Assembly: GCA_016711405.1 (NCBI GenBank)
Contig: JADJSZ010000012.1
Location: forward strand, 1-64,000
DNA from: Candidatus Hadersleviella danica
GTDB taxonomy: Bacteria > Chloroflexota > Anaerolineae > Promineifilales > Promineifilaceae
Direction: 5' to 3'
Length of the DNA stretch: 64,000 nucleotides
Under the pieces are notes generated by a model. The model was not told where the DNA came from, did no database searches, and saw only the letters and a list, made by a program, of their open reading frames with translations. Below, piece after piece: positions 42,437 to 50,487 of this stretch. Each line of letters starts with the position of its first letter. Within the stretch, counting starts at the first letter, position 1. The position numbers and the translations under genes are program-made.

Positions 42437-43606
42437 TTAGCGGGAGCTACCCATGTAGTTCATGTAGCGGGTCTCGTTCAGACCATGCCACGCTTGGATC
42501 CCATCGCGGAATTTCAACCAATCTTTAAAAATGGCCGAGAAATCGGAGTCGGAGGCCGAAAATTCATCGTACAAGGCAAAGGCGGCATCTTCACAAGCCT
42601 TCAATACCTCATCGCTAAACGGCCGCATTTCCACTTCCGATTCAGTCAACAAGGTTTGGAGGGCATCATAGTTTTTCGCATCATAGCGAGACAACATGGT
42701 CATGTTCGCCTCGTAAGCGCAAGTCTTGATGATTTCTTGGTAGACTTCAGGCAGGTTGTTCCACTCTTGGAGGTTGATTTGGACTTCCAAAGATGGCCCC
42801 GGTTCCCACCAGCCGGGATAGTAGTAATACTTGGTCACTGTTTGGAAGCCGAGTTTGAGGTCGTCATAAGGGCCAACCCATTCGGCCGCGTCCACTGCCC
42901 CCGTTTGCAGGGCTTGGAAAATTTCACCACCCGCAATGACCTGCACGGTGACACCCAACTTATTCATCACCTGTCCACCCAAGCCGGGGATACGCATCTT
43001 CAACCCTTGTAAATCGGCAGGTGTGTTGATTTCTTTATTGAACCAACCACCCATCTGTGCCCCCGTGTTGCCCGCCAAAAACTGGATAACCCCAAATTTT
43101 TCGGCGTAAACTTCTTGCATCAACTCCATACCGCCCCCTTCATACCACCACGCATTTTGCTGGCGAGCGGTTAGGCCAAAGGGCAGAGCTGTGCCAAAAG
43201 CGGTGACGGGGCTTTTGCCGATATAGTAATAGGAAGCGGTGTGCCCCACAGGAACCGACCCTGCCTCAACTGCATTGAGGACTTCCAAGCCGGGAACCAA
43301 TTCCCCAGCGGCGCGGGCGGTAATGTTAAATTTGCCTTGGGTGAGCCGGGTGACACGTTGGGCAAAAGTCTCTGCCCCGCCAAAAATCGTGTCGAGCGAA
43401 AGTGGCCAGCTAGTGGCTACTTCCCATGTGATTTCGGGCAAAGCGGAATCGTTTTGCACCGCATCAACCAAAACTTCGTCGGGCACCACATCCGCTTGTG
43501 GGGCTTGGGTGGCTGGGGCGGCATCGCCCCCACACCCAACTAAACCAAGAGCTGTGGCACCGAGTGCGCCTTTGGCCGCCATTTCCAAAAATTCTCTGCG
43601 TTTCAT
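42437..43606 (-). CDS. TRAP transporter substrate-binding protein (DctP family), paralogue 1, lipoprotein
   Basis: 389 residues from the ATG at 43606 with AAGGAG upstream; a longer frame is discarded. MKRREFLEMAAKGALGATALGLVGCGG has both a twin-arginine motif and a lipobox (LVGC). The mature sequence parallels the downstream paralogue segment by segment (PVTAFGTALPFGLTARQQNAWWYEGGG, MRIPGLGGQVMNKLGV, AEWVGPYDDLKLGF). It binds an organic anion at the outer face and would hand it to TRAP membrane subunits encoded elsewhere. The pair arose by tandem duplication. Confidence 0.91.
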   Translation of the reverse strand: MKRREFLEMAAKGALGATALGLVGCGGDAAPATQAPQADVVPDEVLVDAVQNDSALPEITWEVATSWPLSLDTIFGGAETFAQRVTRLTQGKFNITARAAGELVPGLEVLNAVEAGSVPVGHTASYYYIGKSPVTAFGTALPFGLTARQQNAWWYEGGGMELMQEVYAEKFGVIQFLAGNTGAQMGGWFNKEINTPADLQGLKMRIPGLGGQVMNKLGVTVQVIAGGEIFQALQTGAVDAAEWVGPYDDLKLGFQTVTKYYYYPGWWEPGPSLEVQINLQEWNNLPEVYQEIIKTCAYEANMTMLSRYDAKNYDALQTLLTESEVEMRPFSDEVLKACEDAAFALYDEFSASDSDFSAIFKDWLKFRDGIQAWHGLNETRYMNYMGSSR

Positions 43607-43737
43607 CTTTCTTCTCCTTAAATCATACAAGGGTTGGGGGGAAAGAATTTGGGTTTCCTGAGGTTTGGGGTGGTAGGGATGCACCCTTGTGATTGCCTTT
43701 GAGGGGCAGCACACCACAACTCACACAAAGGTGGTTT

Positions 43738-43980
43738 CGGGAAAAGAGTTGTCTCGATAGGGAAAAGAAACCCGATTCACTAAGTACTGAATTGATAAGA
43801 AGGACTTTGTTTGTCAACTTTGACCAGAGGGAAAGGGGTATCTAAGCTTTACCATTCAGGACGAGTTAAATTTTGGGGATAGCCAAACATCAAAGAACCA
43901 GAATTTGGTGGGAAAGTTGCTTCCTCGAAGGAAGCCCCACTCACTAAGTATTGATTGTATAAGAACGCTTTGTTTTATCT
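43738..43980. repeat. Imperfect ~70-bp direct repeat in the spacer
   Basis: Two segments, 43738-43808 and 43909-43980, share GGGAAA...CACTAAGTA.TGA.T..ATAAGAA followed by CTTTGTTT. They lie upstream of the TRAP genes and could hold duplicated promoter or operator sites. No gene is seen in 43607-44022. Confidence 0.5.
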
Positions 43981-44022
43981 TGCCCGAGAAGTGGGTTTGA
44001 TTTGCGGTTACTTTGCCTACCC

Positions 44023-44394
44023 ATGGCGGATAACAAGCAGGCGTTGTTTTGCCCCGATTGCGGCCGTTTCCTGCGCCGCTTTGAAATTTGGCCCAATGTG
44101 GCCTTCCATCTCGACCGGTGTAGCACCTGCACGGGGATTTGGTTTGACCAGAACGAATGGCAGACTTTGCAGGTGCAAAACCTGCACTACCACCTCAACC
44201 TTTTCTTTTCGCCTGTTTGGCAAGCCAAACTAAAGGACGAGGAGATGCGCCAGCGGTTTGTGAAGATGTATTTGGAGACGTTTGGGGAAGCGGATTACGA
44301 AAAAATTAAGGTGCTTCGCGCATGGTTGGCGGAACACCCGCAGGGCAATCGGCTGATGGCTTACCTGACCGACAGAGACCCGTACAAAGGGTAA
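44023..44394 (+). CDS. TFIIB-type zinc-ribbon protein
   Basis: 123 residues from the ATG at 44023. LFCPDCGRFLRRFEI and LDRCSTCTGIWFDQNEW form a zf-TFIIB-like zinc ribbon (CxxC...CxxC, then GIWFDxxE) like that of bacterial YjdN/YIL-type proteins. A helical, charged C-terminal part follows. A structural or nucleic-acid role is possible; the function is unknown. It ends 3 bases before repeat element D3. Confidence 0.75.
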   Translation: MADNKQALFCPDCGRFLRRFEIWPNVAFHLDRCSTCTGIWFDQNEWQTLQVQNLHYHLNLFFSPVWQAKLKDEEMRQRFVKMYLETFGEADYEKIKVLRAWLAEHPQGNRLMAYLTDRDPYKG

Positions 44395-44397
44395 GGG

Positions 44398-44530
44398 GGC
44401 ATGGTTCACGCCCCTTGAGAGAGCATCTTTACAAATTTTGACTAGGGACAAGGGACTTGGGACGCTTGTGACCTCCAGTTCCTTGTCCCCAGTCCCAAGT
44501 CTGAAATTGTAAAGATAGCTTGAACCATGC
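44398..44530 (-). repeat. Family D palindromic element, copy D3
   Basis: GGCATGGTTCA (44398-44408) and TGAACCATGC (44521-44530) termini. Internal ATCTTTACAAATTTTGACT, AGGGACAAGGGACTTGGGAC, the loop GCTTGTGACCTCCAG and TTGTAAAGATAGCTTGAACC match D1 in reverse orientation with few differences. Confidence 0.85.
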
Positions 44531-44556
44531 TGGTAAGGGCATAGACGGGACGGAGC

Positions 44557-44997
44557 CTATCCCACCGCATCCCGCCCCTGACAATCGCCACACAAACCAT
44601 ATAACTCGAGCAAATGCCCTTCGATGGCAAAGTTGAAGCGACGGCCGATGCGCTCTTCCAACTCCCGCAACAGGCACTCATCAAACTCCACCACCTTTTC
44701 GCACAGCCGGCACACCAAATGGTGATGATGCCCATCGGCGAAGAGAATGTAATGGGCCGCGCCCGTGCCTTGGTAGACGGGGCGCAAACAGCCCAATTCG
44801 CACAGCAAATCGAGGGTGCGGTAGACGGTCATACGGCCGACTTGGGGAGCCGCCTGATGGACGATTTCGACCAACTCATCGGCACTGACATGGCCGCCTG
44901 TTTGCACCAAGGCGGTGATAATCGCCTCGCGGGCGGCCGTGAGGCGGTAGCCTTGGGTTTGGATGAGTTCGCTAATGTGGGTTAGTTGGGTGGTCAT
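44557..44997 (-). CDS. Fur-family metalloregulator (probably Zur)
   Basis: 146 residues. Winged helix QGYRLTAAREAIITALVQTGGHVSADELV, PQVGRMTVYRTLDLLCELG; metal sites in ADGHHHHLVCRLC and C-terminal CGDCQ (CxxC pairs for structural zinc). It lies upstream of, and on the same strand as, a downstream-oriented metal ABC transporter pair, so zinc-responsive control (Zur) is the best guess; Fur or PerR are possible. A TATCAT box ends 11 bases before the ATG. Confidence 0.85.
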   Translation of the reverse strand: MTTQLTHISELIQTQGYRLTAAREAIITALVQTGGHVSADELVEIVHQAAPQVGRMTVYRTLDLLCELGCLRPVYQGTGAAHYILFADGHHHHLVCRLCEKVVEFDECLLRELEERIGRRFNFAIEGHLLELYGLCGDCQGRDAVG

Positions 44998-45040
44998 GTG
45001 GATGGGCTATGATATTTTCATGGCCATAATTTGCATTTCG

Positions 45041-45106
45041 TTTATTGGTATACTCGTGTATTTGTATATTCAATACACGAGTATACCAATAAACTTATAC
45101 ACCACT
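45041..45106. repeat. Family J hairpin repeat, copy J4
   Basis: TTTATTGGTATACTCGTGTA opposite TACACGAGTATACCAATAAA: a near-perfect hairpin with an added ACTTATACACC unit, between the permease and fur genes. Confidence 0.78.
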
Positions 45107-45128
45107 GCGAAATGGGTCGTTGCCGTAA

Positions 45129-45944
45129 TTAGTTGCGGAGGAGCAATTTGCGCGAGAAGGCCAGAACAAAAGCGGCCGTGCTAACCAGCACCACGGCCGG
45201 GCCAGAGGCGATGTTGAGATAATAAGAAGCGTATAACCCAATGATACCAGAAAGTGCGCCCAGAACGGCCGCAACGAAAATCATCGGCGTGAGCCGTTTG
45301 GTGAGCAACGAGGCGGTGGCGGCGGGTGTGACCAGCATGGCCAGCATGAGGGCGATGCCCACCACTTGCAAAGCCACCACAATTGTCACGGCAATGAGGA
45401 TGAGCATCAGATAATTCAGAAAGGCGGTGGGCAGGCGCAAGGCGGTGGCCAACACCGCATCAAAGGCCAAAACCATGAACTCTTTGTAGAGCAGGAAGAG
45501 GATGAGCAAGACAAAGCCACTCAGCCCTGCCATGAGCCATAAATCGGCCGTGGAAACGCCCAGCAAGTTGCCAAACAAAAAGTGCGCCAAATCTTGGCTG
45601 TAGTTGCCTGTGGCCGAGAGCATAGCCACCCCCAGTGCAAACATGCCCGCAAAAATAACCCCGATGGCGGTATCTTCTTTGAGTGCCGTTCGGCTGGTGA
45701 TGGCGCCAATGCCCACGGCCGTCAACACGCCCATCAGCAACGCCCCAAGGCTGAGTGGCCAACCCAGCAGGTGTGCCCCGACCACGCCCGGCAAGATGGT
45801 GTGCGCCAGTGCATCGCCCAAAAAGGCCATGCCGCGCAAGACGACAAACGCCCCCAACGCGGCCGAAACCACGCCGACCAACACGGCCGCAATCAGCGCC
45901 CGCACAAAAAACGCATAAGCGAGGGGTTCGAGAAGCAAAGACAT
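45129..45944 (-). CDS. Metal ABC transporter permease (ZnuB/MntB family)
   Basis: 271 residues with about eight transmembrane helices. FVVLRGMAFLGDALAHTILPGVVGAHLLG and the LMLILIAVTIVVALQVVGIALMLAMLVTPAATASLL region are the conserved cores of the zinc/manganese permease family (ABC-3). It pairs with the ATPase gene upstream at 46017-46829 to import zinc, manganese or iron. No binding-protein gene is adjacent. Confidence 0.9.
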   Translation of the reverse strand: MSLLLEPLAYAFFVRALIAAVLVGVVSAALGAFVVLRGMAFLGDALAHTILPGVVGAHLLGWPLSLGALLMGVLTAVGIGAITSRTALKEDTAIGVIFAGMFALGVAMLSATGNYSQDLAHFLFGNLLGVSTADLWLMAGLSGFVLLILFLLYKEFMVLAFDAVLATALRLPTAFLNYLMLILIAVTIVVALQVVGIALMLAMLVTPAATASLLTKRLTPMIFVAAVLGALSGIIGLYASYYLNIASGPAVVLVSTAAFVLAFSRKLLLRN

Positions 45945-45952
45945 AAGAGGTG

Positions 45953-46012
45953 ATTGGTTAATGGGTATTGGTTATTGGTTATTCGTATGCCCCAATAACG
46001 AATAACCAATAA
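45953..46012. repeat. Family A hairpin repeat, copy A4
   Basis: GGTATTGGTTATTGGTTATTC opposite CCCAATAACGAATAACCAAT, between the ATPase and permease genes of one operon. Confidence 0.8.
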
Positions 46013-46016
46013 CTCC

Positions 46017-46829
46017 CTACCTCCCGCCATAGGCGTGGCGGAGGTGTTCGGCCGTCAGGCAGAGGTCGGGTTGGTCGAAGGCGACGATGCGCTTGTTGAG
46101 GAGCATGATGCGGTCGAAACGTTCGGCCGCTAAATCGAGGTCGTGGGTGGCCACCACGGCCGTCACCCCATCCCCCCGCACACTATCCAGCAACCGAAAA
46201 ATATCCTCTTGGCTGGGCTTGTCAAGGCCGTTCAGCGGCTCATCCAACAAGAGCAATTCAGCTTCTTGCGCCAGCGCACGAGCGATGAACACCCGTTGTT
46301 GTTGTCCACCCGATAACTCACCAATCTGTTTTTTGGCCAAGGCTTGGGCATTGACACGCTCGAGGCTGGCCCACACTTGCTGGCGGTCGTGCTGGCTCGG
46401 CCGCCGAAACAGCCCAATTTTGCCCACCCGCCCCATCATCACCACATCTTCCACAGTGGCGGGAAAGCTCCAATCCACTTCGTTGCGCTGGGGTACATAG
46501 GCGATGCAGGTGTGCTTTTCGGGTGGACGGCCGAACACATGCACGGTTCCGGCCGTGGGCTGGATGATGCCGACGATGAGCTTGAACAAGGTGCTTTTGC
46601 CCGCCCCGTTTGGCCCCACAAGGGCAATGCGCTCGCCCAATTCAAGGCGAAAGGTAATGTCTTGCAGGGCATAGCCCTCGGTGGGGGTGAGACGGCCGTT
46701 GGGCGGCCGTGCCGCGGCCGAAGCACCTGCCCCATACGCCACCGCCACCCCCAGCATGGCCAGTGGTGAGGAGGCTGGTTCATGGGAAGTCCCCTCTGGT
46801 TTTCTGATAATTTCCGCCAATTGTTGCAT
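46017..46829 (-). CDS. Metal ABC transporter ATP-binding protein (ZnuC/MntA family)
   Basis: 270 residues. Walker A GPNGAGKSTLFKL, Q loop near YVPQRNEVDW, signature LSGGQQQRVFIARAL, Walker B ELLLLDEPLNGLD, switch His in VVATHDLDLA. An unusual ~20-residue low-complexity insert (GAGASAAARPPNGRLTPTEG, about 34-53) interrupts the N-terminal strand compared with typical members. It energises the permease encoded downstream. Confidence 0.9.
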   Translation of the reverse strand: MQQLAEIIRKPEGTSHEPASSPLAMLGVAVAYGAGASAAARPPNGRLTPTEGYALQDITFRLELGERIALVGPNGAGKSTLFKLIVGIIQPTAGTVHVFGRPPEKHTCIAYVPQRNEVDWSFPATVEDVVMMGRVGKIGLFRRPSQHDRQQVWASLERVNAQALAKKQIGELSGGQQQRVFIARALAQEAELLLLDEPLNGLDKPSQEDIFRLLDSVRGDGVTAVVATHDLDLAAERFDRIMLLNKRIVAFDQPDLCLTAEHLRHAYGGR

Positions 46830-46859
46830 AGCTGATACTTTATCTCAAAGCAACCCGTT

Positions 46860-46975
46860 TGGCGAGAGAGGGGAGCAGAGGGGCAGAGGAGCAAATGACA
46901 AATGAGCAAATGACAAGGGACAAAGGACAAAGGACTAGGACAAAGGACTATCTCTCTTCTCTCTTCTCTATCCCT
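46860..46975. repeat. Micro-repeat block (AAATGACAAATGAGCA, GGACAAAGGACAAAGG units)
   Basis: Successive AG-rich and GACAAAGGA units without a complementary arm, ending in CTCTCTTCTCTCTTCTC. It fills most of the divergent spacer before the TPR-like gene. Confidence 0.5.
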
Positions 46976-46984
46976 GCTTTATTT

Positions 46985-47027
46985 GTTACAATGGGTGTGT
47001 TAACATTATGGTAACTATTAACACCCC
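46985..47027 (+). promoter_or_regulatory. TTACAAT box and overlapping inverted repeat
   Basis: TTACAAT at 46986-46992 is followed by GGGTGTGTTAA (46993-47003) and the near-complement TTAACACCCC (47018-47027) just before AGGAA and the ATG at 47042. Possible operator or 5'-UTR hairpin. Confidence 0.4.
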
Positions 47028-47041
47028 CTATGAGGAATACC

Positions 47042-47611
47042 ATGAGCAACTTGCAGGAAGCCTATGAGGCAATTGAATCGGGAGACCTAGTGACTGCCCA
47101 AGCCATTGCGGCCGAACTGCTGAAAACCAACCAGCAAGACGCGGAAGCATGGTTTATTCTGAGCGAGGCAACCGCAGGTGACCGCAAACTCATTTTCCTG
47201 CAGAAGGCCATTAAGCTAAATCCCAACCTGAGCATTGCCCGCGAACGGCTGGCGGAACTCGAACCGCCGGCCGTGCCCGAACCTGTGCTCCCCCCTGCCG
47301 ATTTTGACCGATTTGGCGAACCAGAACCCATCACGGAACCTGAAATCAAGGTCACTAAAAATTGGCAAGAGGCACTGAAAGAAGAGCCAGTGGTCACGCC
47401 GAAAATCAGCTCTCTGCGCGAACCAGAGGTTGAAGCGGCTTGGGAAAAAGAGGTGGAACCCACGGCCGTGGCCAGCCCTCCCCCCAGCAAGCGCCCCAAA
47501 GCCCCAGCCCAACCATCCCAGCTTTTCAATACCTTGGGAATTGGCGTTTCCCTTCTGCTGGCCATCATCATGATTCTCCTCCTCTTTCAAGCCCTCGCCG
47601 CTTACTTTTAA
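47042..47611 (+). CDS. TPR-like membrane-anchored protein of unknown function
   Basis: 189 residues from MSNLQEAYEAIESGDLVTAQAIAAELL, preceded by AGGAA. Residues ~1-70 are two TPR-like helical hairpins (DAEAWFILSEATAGDRKLIFLQKAIKLNPN). A Pro/Glu-rich linker and then a C-terminal transmembrane helix (IGVSLLLAIIMILLLFQAL) follow. It faces the cytoplasm if tail-anchored. No enzyme motif. Confidence 0.7.
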   Translation: MSNLQEAYEAIESGDLVTAQAIAAELLKTNQQDAEAWFILSEATAGDRKLIFLQKAIKLNPNLSIARERLAELEPPAVPEPVLPPADFDRFGEPEPITEPEIKVTKNWQEALKEEPVVTPKISSLREPEVEAAWEKEVEPTAVASPPPSKRPKAPAQPSQLFNTLGIGVSLLLAIIMILLLFQALAAYF

Positions 47612-47700
47612 GATAGAGAAGAGGGAAAAAAGAAGAGAGATAATCGGTTGACATTGGTTCGCTTAAAAGAGTTCCTCCACCTCTATCTCCCTTCTCTATT
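47611..47700. repeat. Family C hairpin repeat, copy C5
   Basis: AGATAGAGAAGAGGGAAAAA units opposite CCTCTATCTCCCTTCTCTAT. It begins exactly at the preceding stop codon. Confidence 0.75.
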
Positions 47701-47750
47701 TCCCCCGCAAAGGTTCCGTTAAAAGTATGCCCATTCGGGAGTGGTATGGC

Positions 47751-47779
47751 TTGCTAGACACTCTTTTTAGGGCTATAGT
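47751..47779 (+). promoter_or_regulatory. Promoter giving a leaderless PP2C mRNA
   Basis: TTGCTA (47751-47756), 17-base spacer, TATAGT (47774-47779), then six bases to the ATG at 47786. The expected transcription start coincides with the ATG. Confidence 0.62.
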
Positions 47780-47785
47780 CAGCCT

Positions 47786-48559
47786 ATGACAAACATCGGC
47801 CACATTATTGCCGCCGCCCGCACCGACCAAGGGCGGGTGCGCGACCACAACGAAGATTTTTTAGTTGTTCGCCAACCTGAAGATGCCGACGATGAAACGC
47901 GGCATGGTTGGCTTTTTATTGTGGCTGATGGGGTAGGTGGGGCCGATGCTGGAGAGGTGGCCAGTCGGTTTGCGGCCGAGCAAACTGTCCAACACTATTT
48001 GGCCAACCACAACCCACTTCAATGGGGAGCACGCCTCCAACAAGCCATCGCCACCGCCCACAACGATTTATGCGACCTGATTGCCAGCCGCGAAGGGCAA
48101 CGGCGCATGGGAACCACCTTGGTCGCGGCACTTTTGGCCACCAATAATGAAATCGTCTTTGCCAATGTGGGGGATAGCCGCGCCTATATTTATCGCTACA
48201 ACCGCATTCGCCAAATTACCAAAGACCATAGTTTGGTGGTGAAACTCCTCGAAGAGGGGATTATTACCGAAGAAGAAGCGGCCGAGCTTAAAATTAGCAA
48301 CATCATCTTACAAAGTATCGGCTCTGAACACCCCCCCCAAATAGACCTTTTCTACGAACTATTGGCTACGGGCGACAAAATCCTTCTCTGTTCTGATGGG
48401 TTAAATACCCATGTAGCCGATGATGAGATGGCCTATATTTTGAGCCAACACGCCCCGCCCGAAGCGGCCAAAAAATTAGTCGAACTGGCCAACTTGCGCG
48501 GCGGTTTAGATAACATCAGCGTCATTGTGCTGGAATACACGGGTGGGGAGTTGTCGTAA
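47786..48559 (+). CDS. PP2C-type serine/threonine protein phosphatase
   Basis: 257 residues covering one PPM domain: DHNEDFLVV, VADGVGGADAGEVAS, RMGTTLVAALL, ANVGDSRAYIYR, ITKDHSLV, ILLCSDGLNTHV and LDNISVIVLEY, with all metal-binding aspartates present. It dephosphorylates Ser/Thr kinase targets. No Hanks-type kinase is in the window. Probably transcribed alone from the leaderless promoter. Confidence 0.93.
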   Translation: MTNIGHIIAAARTDQGRVRDHNEDFLVVRQPEDADDETRHGWLFIVADGVGGADAGEVASRFAAEQTVQHYLANHNPLQWGARLQQAIATAHNDLCDLIASREGQRRMGTTLVAALLATNNEIVFANVGDSRAYIYRYNRIRQITKDHSLVVKLLEEGIITEEEAAELKISNIILQSIGSEHPPQIDLFYELLATGDKILLCSDGLNTHVADDEMAYILSQHAPPEAAKKLVELANLRGGLDNISVIVLEYTGGELS

Positions 48560-48650
48560 TTCGGTGTAATGGCTCGTAATTCATTGTCATGATGGGTGCC
48601 CCATTACAACTGAATTGCGAATAACGATTTACAAACGAATTACCACAAAA
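48560..48650. repeat. Family O repeat (GTAATTCATTGTCATG units)
   Basis: TCGTAATTCATTGTCATGATGGG opposing CCCATTACAACTGAATTGCG and AACGAATTACC: an imperfect hairpin between the phosphatase and rnj. Confidence 0.45.
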
Positions 48651-48697
48651 TTGCCCTTGCTGGCCCCAAGGGAAAATCCTAGTTGGAGTAACAACCT

Positions 48698-50332
48698 ATG
48701 AGTTCTAAATTACGCATCATTCCCCTTGGCGGGTGTGGCGAAATCGGCAAGAACATGACCGCCATCGAATATGATGACCATATCCTCATCATTGATGCGG
48801 GTATTATGTTCCCCGAAAACGACATGCTCGGCATTGATTATATTATCCCCGATTACAACTATCTGATGGATAAGTTGGACAAAATCGAGGGCATCCTCTT
48901 TACCCACGGCCACGAAGACCATGTGGGCGCAGTTGGCCATGTGATGAAAGACATCAAGGCCCCGATTTATGCCACCCCGCTTACCGTTGGGTTGTTGGAG
49001 AACAAGCTCCAACGGGCGGGCTTGTTAAAAAGTGTGACCATTAACCCCATTCAGGCGGGGGATGTGTTTCAGGTGGGCATCTTTACGGTGGAGCCATTCC
49101 ACATGGCCCACAGCATTCCCGATTGTGTGGGCTTTGGCATTGGAACCCCTGCTGGACTCATTGTCCACTCGGGCGATTATAAGTTTGACCATACGCCTGT
49201 GGATGGGTGGCCGCCCGATTTTGCCAAACTGGCGGAGTTTGCCCACCGGGGCGTGCTGTGCCTGATGGCCGATAGCACGAATGCGGAGCGCGAAGGGTGG
49301 ACACTGTCGGAATCGGTGATCACGGCCGCTCTCGACGATGTGTTCAGCGTGGCCGAGGGGCGTGTCATCGTCGCCTCGTTCGCTTCGCTCGTGTCGCGCA
49401 TCCAGCAGGTGGCCAATGCGGCGTATAAACACGGCCGCAAATTAGCCATCACCGGCCGCTCCATGCGCGATACAGTCAATATCGCCCGCAAATTGGGCTA
49501 TATTGATATTCCCGATAACATGCTGATAGACATCAGCGAGACGAGCAAATTGCCCGCCAACCAAGTCACCGTCATGGCCACGGGCGCCCAAGGGGAGCCG
49601 ACATCGGTCATGGGGCGGCTGGCCCACGGCCGTCACCCCCACCTAAACATCCAAGCTGGGGATACTGTCATTCTTTCGGCTCATGCCATTCCCGGCAACG
49701 AAGAGACAGTGACCAACATCATCAACCGTCTGCTCCAGCGGGGGGCCAATGTGTTGTATGAGGACATTGCCCGCGTCCATGTTTCGGGGCACGCCAGCCG
49801 CGAAGAGATGAAGTTGCTCATCAACTTGGTACGGCCGAAGTTCCTCATCCCCGTGCATGGTGAACGGCGGCATTTGGTGCAACACGCCAAGTTGGCCGAA
49901 CAGATGGGCATCCCCAAAGATAACATTGCCATTGTGGAAAATGGGACTGTTATCGAACTAACCTCGACCACGATGAGCATTGGGGAGCGCATTCCCGGTG
50001 GGCATGTTTATGTAGATGGTTCGGGGGTGGGGGATATCGGCCGCAAAGTGATGCGTGACAGGGAGCGGTTGGCCGAGAGTGGCTTCTTTATGGCGGCCGT
50101 TGGCTCCAACGGCACGGGCCAGCTCCTTGGCAAGCCTGAGTACATTACCCGTGGCCTCATCAACATGGATGAGGAGTGGGAGAGCGAAATTACGGAGGTG
50201 GTGACACGGGTGATGGAGTTGCACGGCCGCAAAGCGGAAAAGCGCGTCTCCAGCTTTATTGAGGAAGCCATCAGCCGCTATTTGTACAACGAGACAGGCA
50301 AGCGGCCGATGGTTTTCGTGGTGCTTAAATAG
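48698..50332 (+). CDS. rnj: Ribonuclease J
   Basis: 544 residues with TTGGAG upstream. Metallo-beta-lactamase/beta-CASP enzyme: IIDAGIMFPENDMLGIDYIIPD, catalytic HGHEDHVGAVGHV (~69-81), HSGDYKFDHTPVDG, beta-CASP MADSTNAEREGWTLSE, and the C-terminal HVSGHASREEMKLLINLVRPKFLIPVHGE. It processes and degrades RNA from the 5' end and internally. Its single copy points to an RNase J-based decay system. Confidence 0.95.
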   Translation: MSSKLRIIPLGGCGEIGKNMTAIEYDDHILIIDAGIMFPENDMLGIDYIIPDYNYLMDKLDKIEGILFTHGHEDHVGAVGHVMKDIKAPIYATPLTVGLLENKLQRAGLLKSVTINPIQAGDVFQVGIFTVEPFHMAHSIPDCVGFGIGTPAGLIVHSGDYKFDHTPVDGWPPDFAKLAEFAHRGVLCLMADSTNAEREGWTLSESVITAALDDVFSVAEGRVIVASFASLVSRIQQVANAAYKHGRKLAITGRSMRDTVNIARKLGYIDIPDNMLIDISETSKLPANQVTVMATGAQGEPTSVMGRLAHGRHPHLNIQAGDTVILSAHAIPGNEETVTNIINRLLQRGANVLYEDIARVHVSGHASREEMKLLINLVRPKFLIPVHGERRHLVQHAKLAEQMGIPKDNIAIVENGTVIELTSTTMSIGERIPGGHVYVDGSGVGDIGRKVMRDRERLAESGFFMAAVGSNGTGQLLGKPEYITRGLINMDEEWESEITEVVTRVMELHGRKAEKRVSSFIEEAISRYLYNETGKRPMVFVVLK

Positions 50333-50333
50333 G

Positions 50334-50485
50334 ATAGAGAGGGAGAGAGTCACCCCCCCAGGGGGGAAAGGGGGGGGGGGGGGGGGGGGGGGGGGGTCGC
50401 TGCTCTTTTCTCCCTGTCCATAGAGATAGAGGGGAACGTGGTTATTTGGCCTGTTACCCCCTCTATCCCTAACTCGACACGCTAT
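50334..50485. repeat. Family C repeat, copy C6, interrupted by a poly-G run
   Basis: AGGATAGAGAGGGAGAGAG, then a run of about 27 G (50370-50396, probably artefactual), then AGAGATAGAGGGGAACGTGG opposite CCCCCTCTATCC. The inner loop resembles that of C2. Confidence 0.65.
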
Positions 50486-50487
50486 CT

